DNA of 64,000 nt. Origin: Cohnella zeiphila (GTDB lineage: Bacteria > Bacillota > Bacilli > Paenibacillales > Paenibacillaceae). A program made the translations under genes and the position numbers. Under the pieces are notes generated by a model that worked only from the letters and a program-made list of their open reading frames with translations, had not been told where the DNA came from and ran no database searches. Below, piece by piece: positions 27,570 to 36,758 of the stretch (its first letter is position 1; every line of letters starts with the position of its first letter). Location of the stretch: NCBI RefSeq assembly GCF_014212055.1, contig NZ_JACJVO010000018.1, forward strand, positions 62,001 to 126,000, in the 5' to 3' direction.

Positions 27570-30107
27570 TCAATATCGTAGCAATTGCACACTCTTTTGA
27601 AAGATAGCTTTACCAGCGCTGCCATCAAAGTTTGTAAGTTCTTGAACTACACGTTTCATTTGCTGCTCTACATTGACTGATGAACGATCTCGCCCTGTAA
27701 TATATTCACAAAACTTGTTAAGGCTCGTAGCATGCTCCTCGTAATTGTAATTGCCGAACACTCCCTGCCCATCCATGCGCGCATCATCGTCACTGGACAC
27801 GACAATTGCGTATACTTGCGCCGTGGCTTCCTGAATTCCCCACTCGATCAATTGATTCTCCCGACACGACACCGTAACTATTTTATTTTCTATCATTTGT
27901 GTGTAGTAAAATGGTCTCGCTTCAATAGGAAATCCGTCGAAGCTCGTCATCTTTCCGTCTTCCTCATTAATCTGAATAATTTGGTTTGCTTGTTTCGGAA
28001 GTAACCAGACTGAACGATTCGCATAGATCGGCAAAGTAAAAGAGTATGTTCCTCCGACGAATTCTTGTGGGAACTCATTCAGCTTCGTGAAAGTGTTATC
28101 CTTGCGATTCCACCGCACGATTTCGGTATGTTTTCGTGGTGTCAGCCAATATTGCTCTGCATCACCGCAAACACCTTCGAACCCATGTTGCACATTTTCG
28201 ACTGTCTGTACAACTGACTTACACGTCTCCATATCGAAGATGACGATTGCGTTCGCGTTACACGCCGGTAACAGTAACTGGGAGCCTTCCTGTACACTTT
28301 GTGCGAACCAAACCTCTGCCTTATCGAATATATATGGTTCCAGTTGCTTGATCCACTTATTAATGTATTCAATCTTTCCTGTATCAAGATCATATCGAAT
28401 AATGGCAGGATAAGAAAGCGGAATGAAGAATAACCAATTCTTATAGCGTTTGATGTCCCCGAACTTGTATTCCGGAAAAAATAGCTGTCCTGCCTCTTGA
28501 ACAGACAACTCGAAGGCTATCTTCTCCCATGTTCCAGCCTCAATGTCGTAGATAGCAACCGCATCCGCCGCACTAGGTGCAAAGAACAGTTTCCCTTCAG
28601 AGAGTAGAGCACCGCCATAAAGCGGCCATCCGCAGTATTTCTCGTCAGGGAAAAATCCTACATAGGTCGCCACCTTCGTCTGCTTGTCCATACGCATCAG
28701 CGCATTACCAGAATAAGCACTCCACCACAAGTGGCTGCCATCGTCCGCAGCATGAGTAAAAGCATACGGATTACGCGCCGTCGTACCTGCTGCGCTCAAC
28801 TCAATATTTTGCAACATCATCGACTTCCCCGTCAGCTTATACAATGCCACCATCGATCCGCCATCGCCATAATAAGCATCCGACATTGCAATCGCACGTT
28901 GCGAATCTGTGGAATCATCATAGATGCCGAAGTCTCCAAGCTTATATTCTCGGACGATCGTCTCGTACTCTTCTAGCAGCTCTGGACGCATCGACGCATA
29001 CGTCGTGCCATTAAGCGGGTGCGGACGCCACCAGAGCAGTACGTCATCGCGTTCACTGAAGACGCTGAACACATATCGCAACTTATGCAGAACTGCCTCG
29101 TTGCCCGTTAGCAGCGAGCTGATCGCCGTGTTGTACAGCACAACCTTCTTCCTCGTGCCGTCCGATCGAATCATCTTCCCCGCCCATTCATCCGGCAGGG
29201 GATAGTCTTCACGTCTCGAATTCACGACTTTGTCGAACTTCGGCGAACCGAGTGCTTGAAATTTCTCTTCCGCCTTGCCGAACGCATCGCCGAAGCCATG
29301 CTGCTGTGCGAGTTGCTTGTAAACCCTTATGTACGTCTGACGAACCTTCTCAGACTGTACGAACACCTTGTGCGAATAGATACACGCAGCTGTTCGGCAC
29401 ATCGCCTCGCTTACATCGCCGTTCGATACGAAATACGGCACATAAACGAGCAAGTCAGTTAGATCACGCAGCCGCTTACTGTAATACATAGGGTGAACGC
29501 TCGTCACACGGTTCCCATTATCATACGGGTTATGGATGTAGATAATATCGGGGCGTCTTGCCTCTACATCATATTCCTGCCAGTTCGTAATCGGGACATA
29601 GTCGGGATATTGATCGCCCTCATATTGCATCTGGCCTATCTGGCCATCCGACAGCAAGTCATAATACGGGATCGGAACGACATACACGTCGCACTGCGGA
29701 TCGTCCTTAGCAGCTAACCAGATTGACTCGAGCGCATCAAACATAGAAGCCTTGTACGGGAAGAAGGCAATTTCAATCTTTTTCTGCTTCAGCTCGTCCT
29801 TCACGCTATTTGTAATGACGATCAGCTGTCTGCGAAGCTTAGGGACCCCATTCGTCAAGTCAAGATTTACGCTTACCTCATACAACAATTCACAGTATTC
29901 TTCGAGAAGTGAAACCGTTCGTGTTCCTTCTCCTTCAATCTCCTCGATGTAATCCCCAATCTTCAAAGCGAACTCCTGGCAATCGCCAAGCAAGCCCACG
30001 ATGACCTTCGGCGCTGTCTGTCGCGCTAATTCATCGTGAGCTTCATTTAAGATTTCAAGTAATTCGAAAATTCGCTGCTGCTGGTGCTTCCGCATGGCGC
30101 GCCCCAT
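27570..30107 (-). CDS. Glycerophosphotransferase-like protein fused to a seven-blade beta-propeller
   Basis: The 845-residue product has three parts. A helical N-terminus covers about 1-105. A domain at about 110-450 (IEIAFFPYKASMFDALESIW, VVPIPYYDLL, DIIYIHNPYDNGNRVTSVHP, LWWRPHPLN, SDAYYGDGGSMVALY) resembles proteins annotated as CDP-glycerol glycerophosphotransferases, including the clostridial flagellin-locus type. A C-terminal region (about 455-800) shows seven repeats of about 45-50 residues, each a W/L-rich strand followed by an IxxYDxxTG-like strand: a seven-blade propeller. The C-terminal 40 residues are helical. ATG at 30107 is used; ATG at 30095 is equally possible. It starts ten bases after a LicD gene. 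Function is inferred: transfer of a phospho-group to a glycan, with the propeller for binding. Confidence 0.72.
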   Translation of the reverse strand: MGRAMRKHQQQRIFELLEILNEAHDELARQTAPKVIVGLLGDCQEFALKIGDYIEEIEGEGTRTVSLLEEYCELLYEVSVNLDLTNGVPKLRRQLIVITNSVKDELKQKKIEIAFFPYKASMFDALESIWLAAKDDPQCDVYVVPIPYYDLLSDGQIGQMQYEGDQYPDYVPITNWQEYDVEARRPDIIYIHNPYDNGNRVTSVHPMYYSKRLRDLTDLLVYVPYFVSNGDVSEAMCRTAACIYSHKVFVQSEKVRQTYIRVYKQLAQQHGFGDAFGKAEEKFQALGSPKFDKVVNSRREDYPLPDEWAGKMIRSDGTRKKVVLYNTAISSLLTGNEAVLHKLRYVFSVFSERDDVLLWWRPHPLNGTTYASMRPELLEEYETIVREYKLGDFGIYDDSTDSQRAIAMSDAYYGDGGSMVALYKLTGKSMMLQNIELSAAGTTARNPYAFTHAADDGSHLWWSAYSGNALMRMDKQTKVATYVGFFPDEKYCGWPLYGGALLSEGKLFFAPSAADAVAIYDIEAGTWEKIAFELSVQEAGQLFFPEYKFGDIKRYKNWLFFIPLSYPAIIRYDLDTGKIEYINKWIKQLEPYIFDKAEVWFAQSVQEGSQLLLPACNANAIVIFDMETCKSVVQTVENVQHGFEGVCGDAEQYWLTPRKHTEIVRWNRKDNTFTKLNEFPQEFVGGTYSFTLPIYANRSVWLLPKQANQIIQINEEDGKMTSFDGFPIEARPFYYTQMIENKIVTVSCRENQLIEWGIQEATAQVYAIVVSSDDDARMDGQGVFGNYNYEEHATSLNKFCEYITGRDRSSVNVEQQMKRVVQELTNFDGSAGKAIFQKSVQLLRY

Positions 30108-30116
30108 CCATTCCGC

Positions 30117-31295
30117 TTATTTTTTCCAATAGGCATTGATCGGATGTGCTACCTGAACCGTTGAGACCGGCGCATTCGCGTACTTCCGAGCCCTTAACTT
30201 CAAGTATTCTTCGTACCCTTTCGCAACCGAAAAATGTTCCCCTTCGAATTCCAACGTCGTGCCATAATCGAACACGTCCCGCGGCACAATCCATTGTTCT
30301 TCTCCGCCCCACAGTTCAACCGCAGTCGCCACATTCGGGCTGTCATAGAAGGTGAGATCATACCGCCGCTTCATCACATCCGCACGACAATCCGCCTGTC
30401 TCCCCGCTCCTGTCTCAACAACGCCTCGAGCGTTATAGAACCAACGCCATTGCGATTCAAGATAGCGGTTCATATTGATACGATAGTCGATCTCGTCCTG
30501 ATTCTCCGGGTAGCCTGTCAACGGAATAATATCAATAAATACGCCTTGTGCGAGGCTAATCGGCGTGCTTCCATACAAAATAATGGTGGAATTATCCACC
30601 ATCTGAATATATGGCCAGAAGAACTCATCGTAAGATTCCCAATGCAAAATCTCATATCTGCCGCCAACAGGGAAATGCTTAATGAGCTTCATGTAATCCT
30701 CATACGGCATATAAATATCAATGTCATCGTCCCACGGAACGAACCCTTTATAGTTCACCGCACCGAACAGCGTGCCGCCAGCCAAGTAATATTTCAACTG
30801 ATGATCCGCACAGAATTCACGAAGTGCTTTGAGTATATCTAGTTCAACTAATTGAAGTTCCCGCAAAGTCATTCGCGGGGATGCGACGACCTCTTCACCA
30901 AGCAGCGCTTCTGCTTCCTCTGCGTACGTCGACGGTGCGGGGAAGCGAACAATCTGGTCATCCGTATACCCGTAACCTTTGACCTGTTGAACCATTGCAT
31001 CTGCGTAATTGGAAAATATCAATACGACGGCGTTCTCTCTAACCGTTGTCAGCACATGAGCAGGTGGGGACACCATGACACCCCCATAGGTAACCCGTCC
31101 CCACTTCATCCTATCGTTATCGACGACATAATCGATACGCTGTCCCCTGTCGGCCAACGCCGTCTGAACCACATCGACCAACGCAAGATAGCCGAACCAG
31201 ACAACTGTGCGCCCCATGTTATATATTTCGTCCATTCGCTCAGACACATCGCGAATAATACTCGGCAATACATTCCGACTTCGTAGCAGCGCCAT
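30117..31295 (-). CDS. LicD-family phosphotransferase with N-terminal Rossmann-like module
   Basis: The 392 residues contain a Rossmann-like module (about 28-120: TVVWFGYLALVDVVQTALA, YVVDNDRMKWGRVTYGG) and a LicD nucleotidyltransferase-fold domain (about 125-392) with AGGTLFGAVNYKGFVPWDDD near 167-186 and the DDDID metal site. LicD proteins transfer phosphocholine or related phospho-groups from CDP carriers to sugars. ATG at 31295 has AGGAGG at good spacing. It is one of two LicD genes here; the other lies at 33901. The two frame the PLP enzyme, methyltransferase and nucleotidyltransferase genes. Confidence 0.88.
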   Translation of the reverse strand: MALLRSRNVLPSIIRDVSERMDEIYNMGRTVVWFGYLALVDVVQTALADRGQRIDYVVDNDRMKWGRVTYGGVMVSPPAHVLTTVRENAVVLIFSNYADAMVQQVKGYGYTDDQIVRFPAPSTYAEEAEALLGEEVVASPRMTLRELQLVELDILKALREFCADHQLKYYLAGGTLFGAVNYKGFVPWDDDIDIYMPYEDYMKLIKHFPVGGRYEILHWESYDEFFWPYIQMVDNSTIILYGSTPISLAQGVFIDIIPLTGYPENQDEIDYRINMNRYLESQWRWFYNARGVVETGAGRQADCRADVMKRRYDLTFYDSPNVATAVELWGGEEQWIVPRDVFDYGTTLEFEGEHFSVAKGYEEYLKLRARKYANAPVSTVQVAHPINAYWKK

Positions 31296-31313
31296 GTGCC
31301 TGCCTCCTGTGTG

Positions 31314-32363
31314 TCATTCCTCCACTACGGTAAAAGCATCCCAGAACCTTCTCATATAATCGAGACACCCTGTAGAGATACGCAAATAGCCGGCGAGCAT
31401 CCCCGAGCTATAGTCTCGAATCCAGACGCCTCGCTTCTTCAGCGCAGCCACCAAATCGCCAGCGTTGCCTTTAGGCTTGAACAGAATGAAGTTGCCCTCG
31501 AGCGATAGTACCTGGTAGCCCGCTTTTACCAACTGTTCAGTGAGCCACCCGCGCCCCTCTGCCTCTGCTTTTCGCTGTGCCTCCATTAGATCCGGACGCT
31601 TTAAGATCTCTTCAGCGAACAACAGCCCCACGTTGCTCACATTGAAGGTAGATTCGGCTTTCTCCATATAGTCGATTAACTGTGCATTTCCTGCCGCATA
31701 ACCGACTCGCAGCCCAGCAATCGCGCATAACTTAGAGAATGTCCTTAGCACGATAACATTCCTGTACTGCGCTATCAGCGGCATAAAGGTAGGTTCATAG
31801 AAGTAATGATATGCTTCATCGATCACGACAAGCGCACCGACAGTACCAGCCTTTTCAATAATGGCGCGCGCCTCATCCTCTGTGTAGGTCACACCAATCG
31901 GGCTGTTCGGATTGAGAATAACGACAATCCCCGTTGTCTCATCAATCGATGCGAGCAACTGATCAACCGGAATCGTGAAATCAGCATTATATCCGATTGT
32001 CACATGCTCCATCCCAAACATTGCCGCATAGACACCGTACATCTCGAAGGTCGGCGTAACCGTTACGACCTTCTTCCCTCTTTCGCCGAAACATTGGAAC
32101 GCCAAACGCATCGCTTCATCGGAGCCGTTCGTAATCGTAATCTGATCCGCCCGCAATCCGCAATGCGCGGAAACTTGCTGCACAAGGCGATCTTTCTGTG
32201 GATAGGTAGCCAGAAATTCCGGCGTGATCTGCCGCTTCACTTCCTCCACGAACGAAAGCGGAAGACCTTCCGGACTCTCATTCATATCCAAACGCAGTAC
32301 ATTCGCACGATCTTCGTGAAACTTCACACGGTACAGATCTTTAATAGATTCGTTGACATACAT
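31314..32363 (-). CDS. HisC/CobD-like PLP enzyme (aminotransferase or phospho-amino-acid decarboxylase)
   Basis: A 349-residue fold-type-I PLP enzyme: LDMNESPEG near 25-33, TNGSDEAMRLAF near 78-89, the NPNSP motif at 151-155, IDEAYHYF near 181-188 and the PLP lysine Lys211 in RTFSKLCAIAGLRVGY. This is the histidinol-phosphate aminotransferase family, which also contains CobD-type threonine-phosphate and serine-phosphate decarboxylases. No histidine gene is nearby. Its place between LicD and a methyltransferase-nucleotidyltransferase pair argues for making or handling a phosphorylated amino acid or amino alcohol. The gap to the methyltransferase gene is nine bases. True histidine synthesis remains the fallback. 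Confidence 0.8.
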   Translation of the reverse strand: MYVNESIKDLYRVKFHEDRANVLRLDMNESPEGLPLSFVEEVKRQITPEFLATYPQKDRLVQQVSAHCGLRADQITITNGSDEAMRLAFQCFGERGKKVVTVTPTFEMYGVYAAMFGMEHVTIGYNADFTIPVDQLLASIDETTGIVVILNPNSPIGVTYTEDEARAIIEKAGTVGALVVIDEAYHYFYEPTFMPLIAQYRNVIVLRTFSKLCAIAGLRVGYAAGNAQLIDYMEKAESTFNVSNVGLLFAEEILKRPDLMEAQRKAEAEGRGWLTEQLVKAGYQVLSLEGNFILFKPKGNAGDLVAALKKRGVWIRDYSSGMLAGYLRISTGCLDYMRRFWDAFTVVEE

Positions 32364-32372
32364 AGCGTCTGA

Positions 32373-33128
32373 CTACCTTTCCAGAATAGTGTACCAGCGG
32401 TCCGTCTCATAAAATGGTTTCTCATTATTGAGATGAGGCAAATATTTCTGTTCTTTCACCACAAAGCCTGCATCGGTAAACACGCTGTAATATCCCTTGT
32501 ACTCGTCCGGTGTTCTGTAGATCACATCGTAATTGGTTTTCAACGCTTCGGATGGACATTCGTCCAGAGTAAGCCGCTTCTCAACAGCGACAGTTTCGGT
32601 GAAATATATGATGCAACGCTCATCCAACAGCTTCAGTACGCCCTCGTAACAGCCGGGCAGTTCCTCATCATTAATGTACATACAAACGCCGCCAACGATG
32701 AGACGGTCAAATTGTTTTTTGTAAAACTCCTTTGATTTGCTTACCGTCTCCTGAAAGGAGAGATTATAGAAATCATAGTCTCTATCTGAATAGCTATTGC
32801 GTCTATGGGCTGCCTCTATCATTTCAGAGGAAAAATCCGTTCCGCAATAGTAGCCGGCATGCGGGATAATCGATTCCGCCCATCTGCCAATTCCACATCC
32901 GATGTCGAGAACGCTATTCGTTTGAGATATTCGAAGCTGCGGAAGAACAAAGTCTTTCTCGAAGCGATTCCATTCTTCCGCATGCCTGGGGTTCTGGTCA
33001 CCTAATAAGACTGCGACATAAGGATTAGCCATGCTTTCCATTGCTTTTGCTCTCTCGTTATAGAAATTACGAGTATTTTCAGTCTTAATGCTTACAGCAT
33101 CTCCATAAATCCTATGCCGATCAGACAC
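32373..33128 (-). CDS. Class I SAM-dependent methyltransferase (GTG start)
   Basis: A 251-residue methyltransferase: the SAM-binding motif VLDIGCGIGRWAESI near residues 73-87, the acidic GTDFSSEMIEAA near 95-106 and the post-motif FDRLIVGGVCMYI near 140. The substrate is not readable. Because it overlaps the cytidylyltransferase-like gene by eight bases (GTGTCTGA) and is followed by the CobD-like gene, N-methylation of a phospho-amino compound is the best contextual guess. The GTG at 33128 has GGAGGGAGGA upstream. O-methylation of a sugar is the alternative. Confidence 0.83.
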   Translation of the reverse strand: MSDRHRIYGDAVSIKTENTRNFYNERAKAMESMANPYVAVLLGDQNPRHAEEWNRFEKDFVLPQLRISQTNSVLDIGCGIGRWAESIIPHAGYYCGTDFSSEMIEAAHRRNSYSDRDYDFYNLSFQETVSKSKEFYKKQFDRLIVGGVCMYINDEELPGCYEGVLKLLDERCIIYFTETVAVEKRLTLDECPSEALKTNYDVIYRTPDEYKGYYSVFTDAGFVVKEQKYLPHLNNEKPFYETDRWYTILER

Positions 33129-33879
33129 GGACTTCCTCCTCCCTCTTGATGCGCTTCAGAATCCGGACCTTCTCTTCCTTTTCGATATGCTTCAGAATCC
33201 GTTCATAATCGTCAAAATAATCGATCTCCGCCCAGAATTCCCCTTTTACATCCACTGTATATATATTCTGTTCCTTCGTATCAGCAAACGAATAGAGCAC
33301 ATTTTCCCACCATAAAGAGTGCTTATGGCTTTCCACAAGCTCCTCCAGCCGTTCAGTGAAAATCGGCATAAAACTACTCTCGATCTTGGCAAGTCCTACA
33401 TATTCACAGCTTCTGGACGTAAGCGGCAACTCTTTCCCATACTTCTCAATACAGCCATTGTCTGTTGTCGAGAAAAAGTAATCGCCTATCTCCGTGCGCG
33501 TTTTGTCAATCGCCATACTTACTTCCCGCTTGTCGTTAAGTACGAGATTGAGAATGTCTTTAGAGAAATAGACATCCGCATTAAGTACAACGGCATCCCC
33601 CTGCAGCTCATTTCGAGCAAACCATAGACTGGCGATGCTATTGGTTACATCGTAAAAAGGATTGGTGTAATATTGAACCGGCAGTCCCTCAAGTGCCTTA
33701 TATATCTTGTTGGCCTGGTAACCCACACATACGACCAATTCAAATCCATAATCGAGCAGCATCTGCGCCGTTCGACGGATAAGCGGAACTCCGGCAATTG
33801 GCAATGTCGATTTCGGCACGTCTTCAATCATCCGTGATATGCGCGTGCCGCGCCCTGCTGCGAGCAAGATGGCTTTCAT
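33121..33879 (-). CDS. LicC-like nucleotidyltransferase
   Basis: A 252-residue nucleotidyltransferase: LLAAGRGTRISRMIEDVPKS binds NTP at the N-terminus, NSIASLWFARNELQGDAVVLN-type strands follow with the metal-binding NAD near residue 104, and EIDYFDDYERI lies near 225. LicC activates phosphocholine to CDP-choline; relatives activate other phospho-amino compounds or sugar phosphates. ATG at 33879 gives MKAILLAAGRG with AGAGGG eight bases upstream; ATG at 33885 and GTG at 33888 also lie in frame. The last 30 residues are an unusual duplicated basic-acidic helix (KHIEKEEKVRILKRIKREEE). The neighbouring LicD gene stops 13 bases upstream... and the methyltransferase gene overlaps its end. Confidence 0.86.
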   Translation of the reverse strand: MKAILLAAGRGTRISRMIEDVPKSTLPIAGVPLIRRTAQMLLDYGFELVVCVGYQANKIYKALEGLPVQYYTNPFYDVTNSIASLWFARNELQGDAVVLNADVYFSKDILNLVLNDKREVSMAIDKTRTEIGDYFFSTTDNGCIEKYGKELPLTSRSCEYVGLAKIESSFMPIFTERLEELVESHKHSLWWENVLYSFADTKEQNIYTVDVKGEFWAEIDYFDDYERILKHIEKEEKVRILKRIKREEEVRV

Positions 33880-33900
33880 GCTCATCACCCTCTGTTAATG

Positions 33901-34737
33901 TCATAGACTATAAGAAGAAAGCGGGGACGTGACATGCCTACGATTTGGAGGAGGCGGTGTCATATAGCCTTCACCGTAGACGTAGCGTAGATAACCATCC
34001 CAATCTGCGGGCGCATAGTACGTCCCACCCTCGAAGGGCAATGTCACAAGCTCCGTAAACCAACGTTTGTGAAAGCCGTTCGTCTCCGCCTCGCCATGAT
34101 ACCCAATGCAACCTACGCGTTCAGAACGCTTCTCTTCGAACACCACCGATAGAAGCTTCGCGATGCCGAATGCCGCCTGCTTCGGAATCAACCGAACGAC
34201 GCTCCAGCCCAATCGCCCGATGAACGTCTCCGACAATCGGTAGGCTACTCGCGAATAGAGTATCTTCCGGCACATGGTTGCAATAACGCCGCGAGCAGAT
34301 CGCAATGCGACACTTTTCGGCACGCCATCGCGTGGAAATATGTCAATGAATACCCCGCTATGCATCTTCAGATGCTCTTGACCAAGACGAACCGCTTGAG
34401 TACCCGTGCGTCTAAGCTTCCCATACAACCATGGATAGTGTTTATCCGTCTTGTTTGTTTGGAAGAACGTATCCTCTCTAAATTCCTGTTTGTCGATCTG
34501 ACAGAACTTATCAAAGTCGCTGCGCAGCATCTCGACATCGATATCATCGTCCCATGGAATAAAAGCGCCATGTCGTACCGCACCCAATAGCGTTCCTGAA
34601 GCAATGATGTATCGTAGCTTGTGTTTCCTGCACAGCGCATCGAACTCGGCAAGCAGTTCGACTTGAATCAACTGCATTTGCCGCAATTCTGCTTGTGACA
34701 TCTCCTTCTGACTATGTCTTTGCATATCGCAAATCAT
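33901..34737 (-). CDS. LicD-family phosphotransferase
   Basis: A 278-residue LicD protein: helical start, then IIASGTLLGAVRHGAFIPWD at 44-62 and DDDID at 63-67, the metal site; VFIDIFPRDGVP near 128-139 is the second typical block. LicD enzymes add phosphocholine or a related phospho-group to a sugar using a CDP-activated donor. Here the putative donor-making nucleotidyltransferase follows within 13 bases of the stop codon, which supports one pathway. The start is uncertain between ATG 34737 (weak AAAGG upstream) and ATG 34725. It is the first gene of the segment after the TPR glycosyltransferase gene. Confidence 0.88.
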   Translation of the reverse strand: MICDMQRHSQKEMSQAELRQMQLIQVELLAEFDALCRKHKLRYIIASGTLLGAVRHGAFIPWDDDIDVEMLRSDFDKFCQIDKQEFREDTFFQTNKTDKHYPWLYGKLRRTGTQAVRLGQEHLKMHSGVFIDIFPRDGVPKSVALRSARGVIATMCRKILYSRVAYRLSETFIGRLGWSVVRLIPKQAAFGIAKLLSVVFEEKRSERVGCIGYHGEAETNGFHKRWFTELVTLPFEGGTYYAPADWDGYLRYVYGEGYMTPPPPNRRHVTSPLSSYSL

Positions 34738-34814
34738 CGCCTTTCAGCGTACTTGCATGCAATTCCTTATCCTATTTATCGACATTTAGCGACTTGAATT
34801 TTACTAAAACGTGT

Positions 34815-36725
34815 TCAATTTGAATTCGAACCTGTAAGGAGAGGCAGTGTTATTTTCTCCTTCTCTGTCCAATCGGTAAACGCCCGAACAAATTCCGACA
34901 CATCTTGATCCGCGCTATTCTCCATTACCAATCCGAGCATGTCCAAAGAAGGCGACAGCTCGACAGCTTTTTGCATAAAAAGAATGCCTTGCTGGAAATT
35001 GCCATGAACGAGGCAGTAGATGCCAAGCTGCTTGTACCCCTCTCCACGCAATAAGTCGTTGTCGAGCAGTATGGAATATAGCTCGATGGCAATGTCTGCG
35101 TAGTCCAACGAGTTCAATTGCTCAGCCAATCTATGCAACAATTCTTCATCCGCGAAACGGTTCACGAGCGACTCATATTCGTTGATATAGCCATATTGGA
35201 GCAGTTGAACGATCAATTGTGTCAGCAATGCATATTCATCAGCTAACCACGGTTGCGACTCTACCTTGTCTGCCCGCTCCTCCAGTAGCTGCTGGGCAAG
35301 CTTGTTCAACAAAGCATTTTGAGACTCTGCCATGTTACAATAACGAGAGTCCTTATAAACCACACTGGCCAATAGTGCAAGCCGCGGGTCAATAAGTTGG
35401 CTGCTCTTCGGATTCGCTTCCTTCTTCTCTAGTAGATGGAATGACAATTCATCTGCGTACTTGAGCGGAACATTATTCTCTTTACAGGCATCCCAATAGA
35501 ATACCGCTAGCTCAGCGAGACCTTCGAGTTGGGCGACTTGCAGCAAGACAAACGCATTTTTCGGATCCGAAATCGGAAACAGCTTATTCATAAAAGCGAG
35601 TACATTATCGCTTGATTCGTGACGAGCTAGCGTCCTCAGCAGCATACGAAGCACAGAGAAGTTTTGCCGATCGACCTTAAGAACAGCGGTCAAATGATAA
35701 ACCATCTTATGAAGATCGGCACATTTTCTTGCAATTTCAGCGGACGTTAGGTGCGGAATCGAGCCTCCATAACGCTCCTCAATTACCCAATACTTTTCAC
35801 CTTTGGCTTGGCATCTCTCGACAATTTCTAAACACCGCTGAAAAGATAGCAGTGCTCGATTGTAGAAACCCAAGCATTCAAAAAGCATTCCCTCCAAACA
35901 ATGGTAATCCGCTTGTTCAGGCCATCGTTGCTTACCTAACTCTATATAAACTTCAGCGTCTTTAAGGTTTCGTGTTTTCAAAGCCGTTTGGCAAAGCCTA
36001 TCCAGAAGATGCTCGTACCAGGCTGTAGTTAAAGGAGCTTTCTCCATGGCCCTCTTATAATACTCATAGGCTTGTTCCTGACTTCCGCTATTGGCGTATT
36101 CGTTTCCAAGAATAAAACAGAAAAACGGGTCTTGTAATTTGCTTTCGGTGGCCATATCGAGAAGGATCTTCATGTTCCGCTCGTTCTTGCCTTTCTCCAT
36201 CACAGTATCCGTCATATACCCCGAATGAAAGAGCGCAAACGAATCCATCTCAAACTGAATTTGTCCTTCCGAACATTCCAATTGCTCGTGAATCGGCTCC
36301 TTGTAATAGATGCCTCTTTTGTTGGTAAACAAGCGAGCTCCCGTCGATTCATATAGTTGTTCGCCGCGATCTCCATGGAAGTTCATGATTTTAACAAGGA
36401 AGCAATGCGGTCTATCGGCTTTCATTCGCTCAAGCTTCCTCCGCAGTTGATCTTGCATTCCCGGTTGGACGTACTCATCCGCGTCCATGACAAGGATCCA
36501 ATCGCCGGAAGCATGCCGCAGCGATTGGTTGCGGGCAGCCGCGAAGTCATTGATCCACTCAAAATCATATACATGATCGGTATACTTTCTCGCAATTTCC
36601 TTCGTACCGTCCTGTGAGCCGGTATCGACAATAATAATCTCATCCGCTAATCCTTGAACGCTGTCTAGGCAGCGTCCGAGCACCTTCTCTTCGTCCCTCA
36701 CGATCATGCAGAGAGAAATCAACAT
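34815..36725 (-). CDS. GT2 glycosyltransferase with TPR region
   Basis: The 636 residues start with a GT-A domain (LISLCMIVRDEEKVLGRCLD, VDTGSQDGTKE near 33-43, INDFAAARNQSLRHASGDW near 58-76 and the metal site DADE at 81-84). About 400 residues of TPR-type helices follow (for example FILGNEYANSGSQEQAYEYY near 205). The fold matches peptide and protein glycosyltransferases such as SunS relatives and flagellin glycosyltransferases. It shares its layout with the gene between hag and fliD (39805). SD GGAAGGTG precedes ATG 36725. The flagellar operon's terminator lies just upstream, so this gene starts a new unit. Confidence 0.86.
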   Translation of the reverse strand: MLISLCMIVRDEEKVLGRCLDSVQGLADEIIIVDTGSQDGTKEIARKYTDHVYDFEWINDFAAARNQSLRHASGDWILVMDADEYVQPGMQDQLRRKLERMKADRPHCFLVKIMNFHGDRGEQLYESTGARLFTNKRGIYYKEPIHEQLECSEGQIQFEMDSFALFHSGYMTDTVMEKGKNERNMKILLDMATESKLQDPFFCFILGNEYANSGSQEQAYEYYKRAMEKAPLTTAWYEHLLDRLCQTALKTRNLKDAEVYIELGKQRWPEQADYHCLEGMLFECLGFYNRALLSFQRCLEIVERCQAKGEKYWVIEERYGGSIPHLTSAEIARKCADLHKMVYHLTAVLKVDRQNFSVLRMLLRTLARHESSDNVLAFMNKLFPISDPKNAFVLLQVAQLEGLAELAVFYWDACKENNVPLKYADELSFHLLEKKEANPKSSQLIDPRLALLASVVYKDSRYCNMAESQNALLNKLAQQLLEERADKVESQPWLADEYALLTQLIVQLLQYGYINEYESLVNRFADEELLHRLAEQLNSLDYADIAIELYSILLDNDLLRGEGYKQLGIYCLVHGNFQQGILFMQKAVELSPSLDMLGLVMENSADQDVSEFVRAFTDWTEKEKITLPLLTGSNSN

Positions 36726-36758
36726 TGGTAGACACCTTCCCGATTCTAAATGGGGTAT

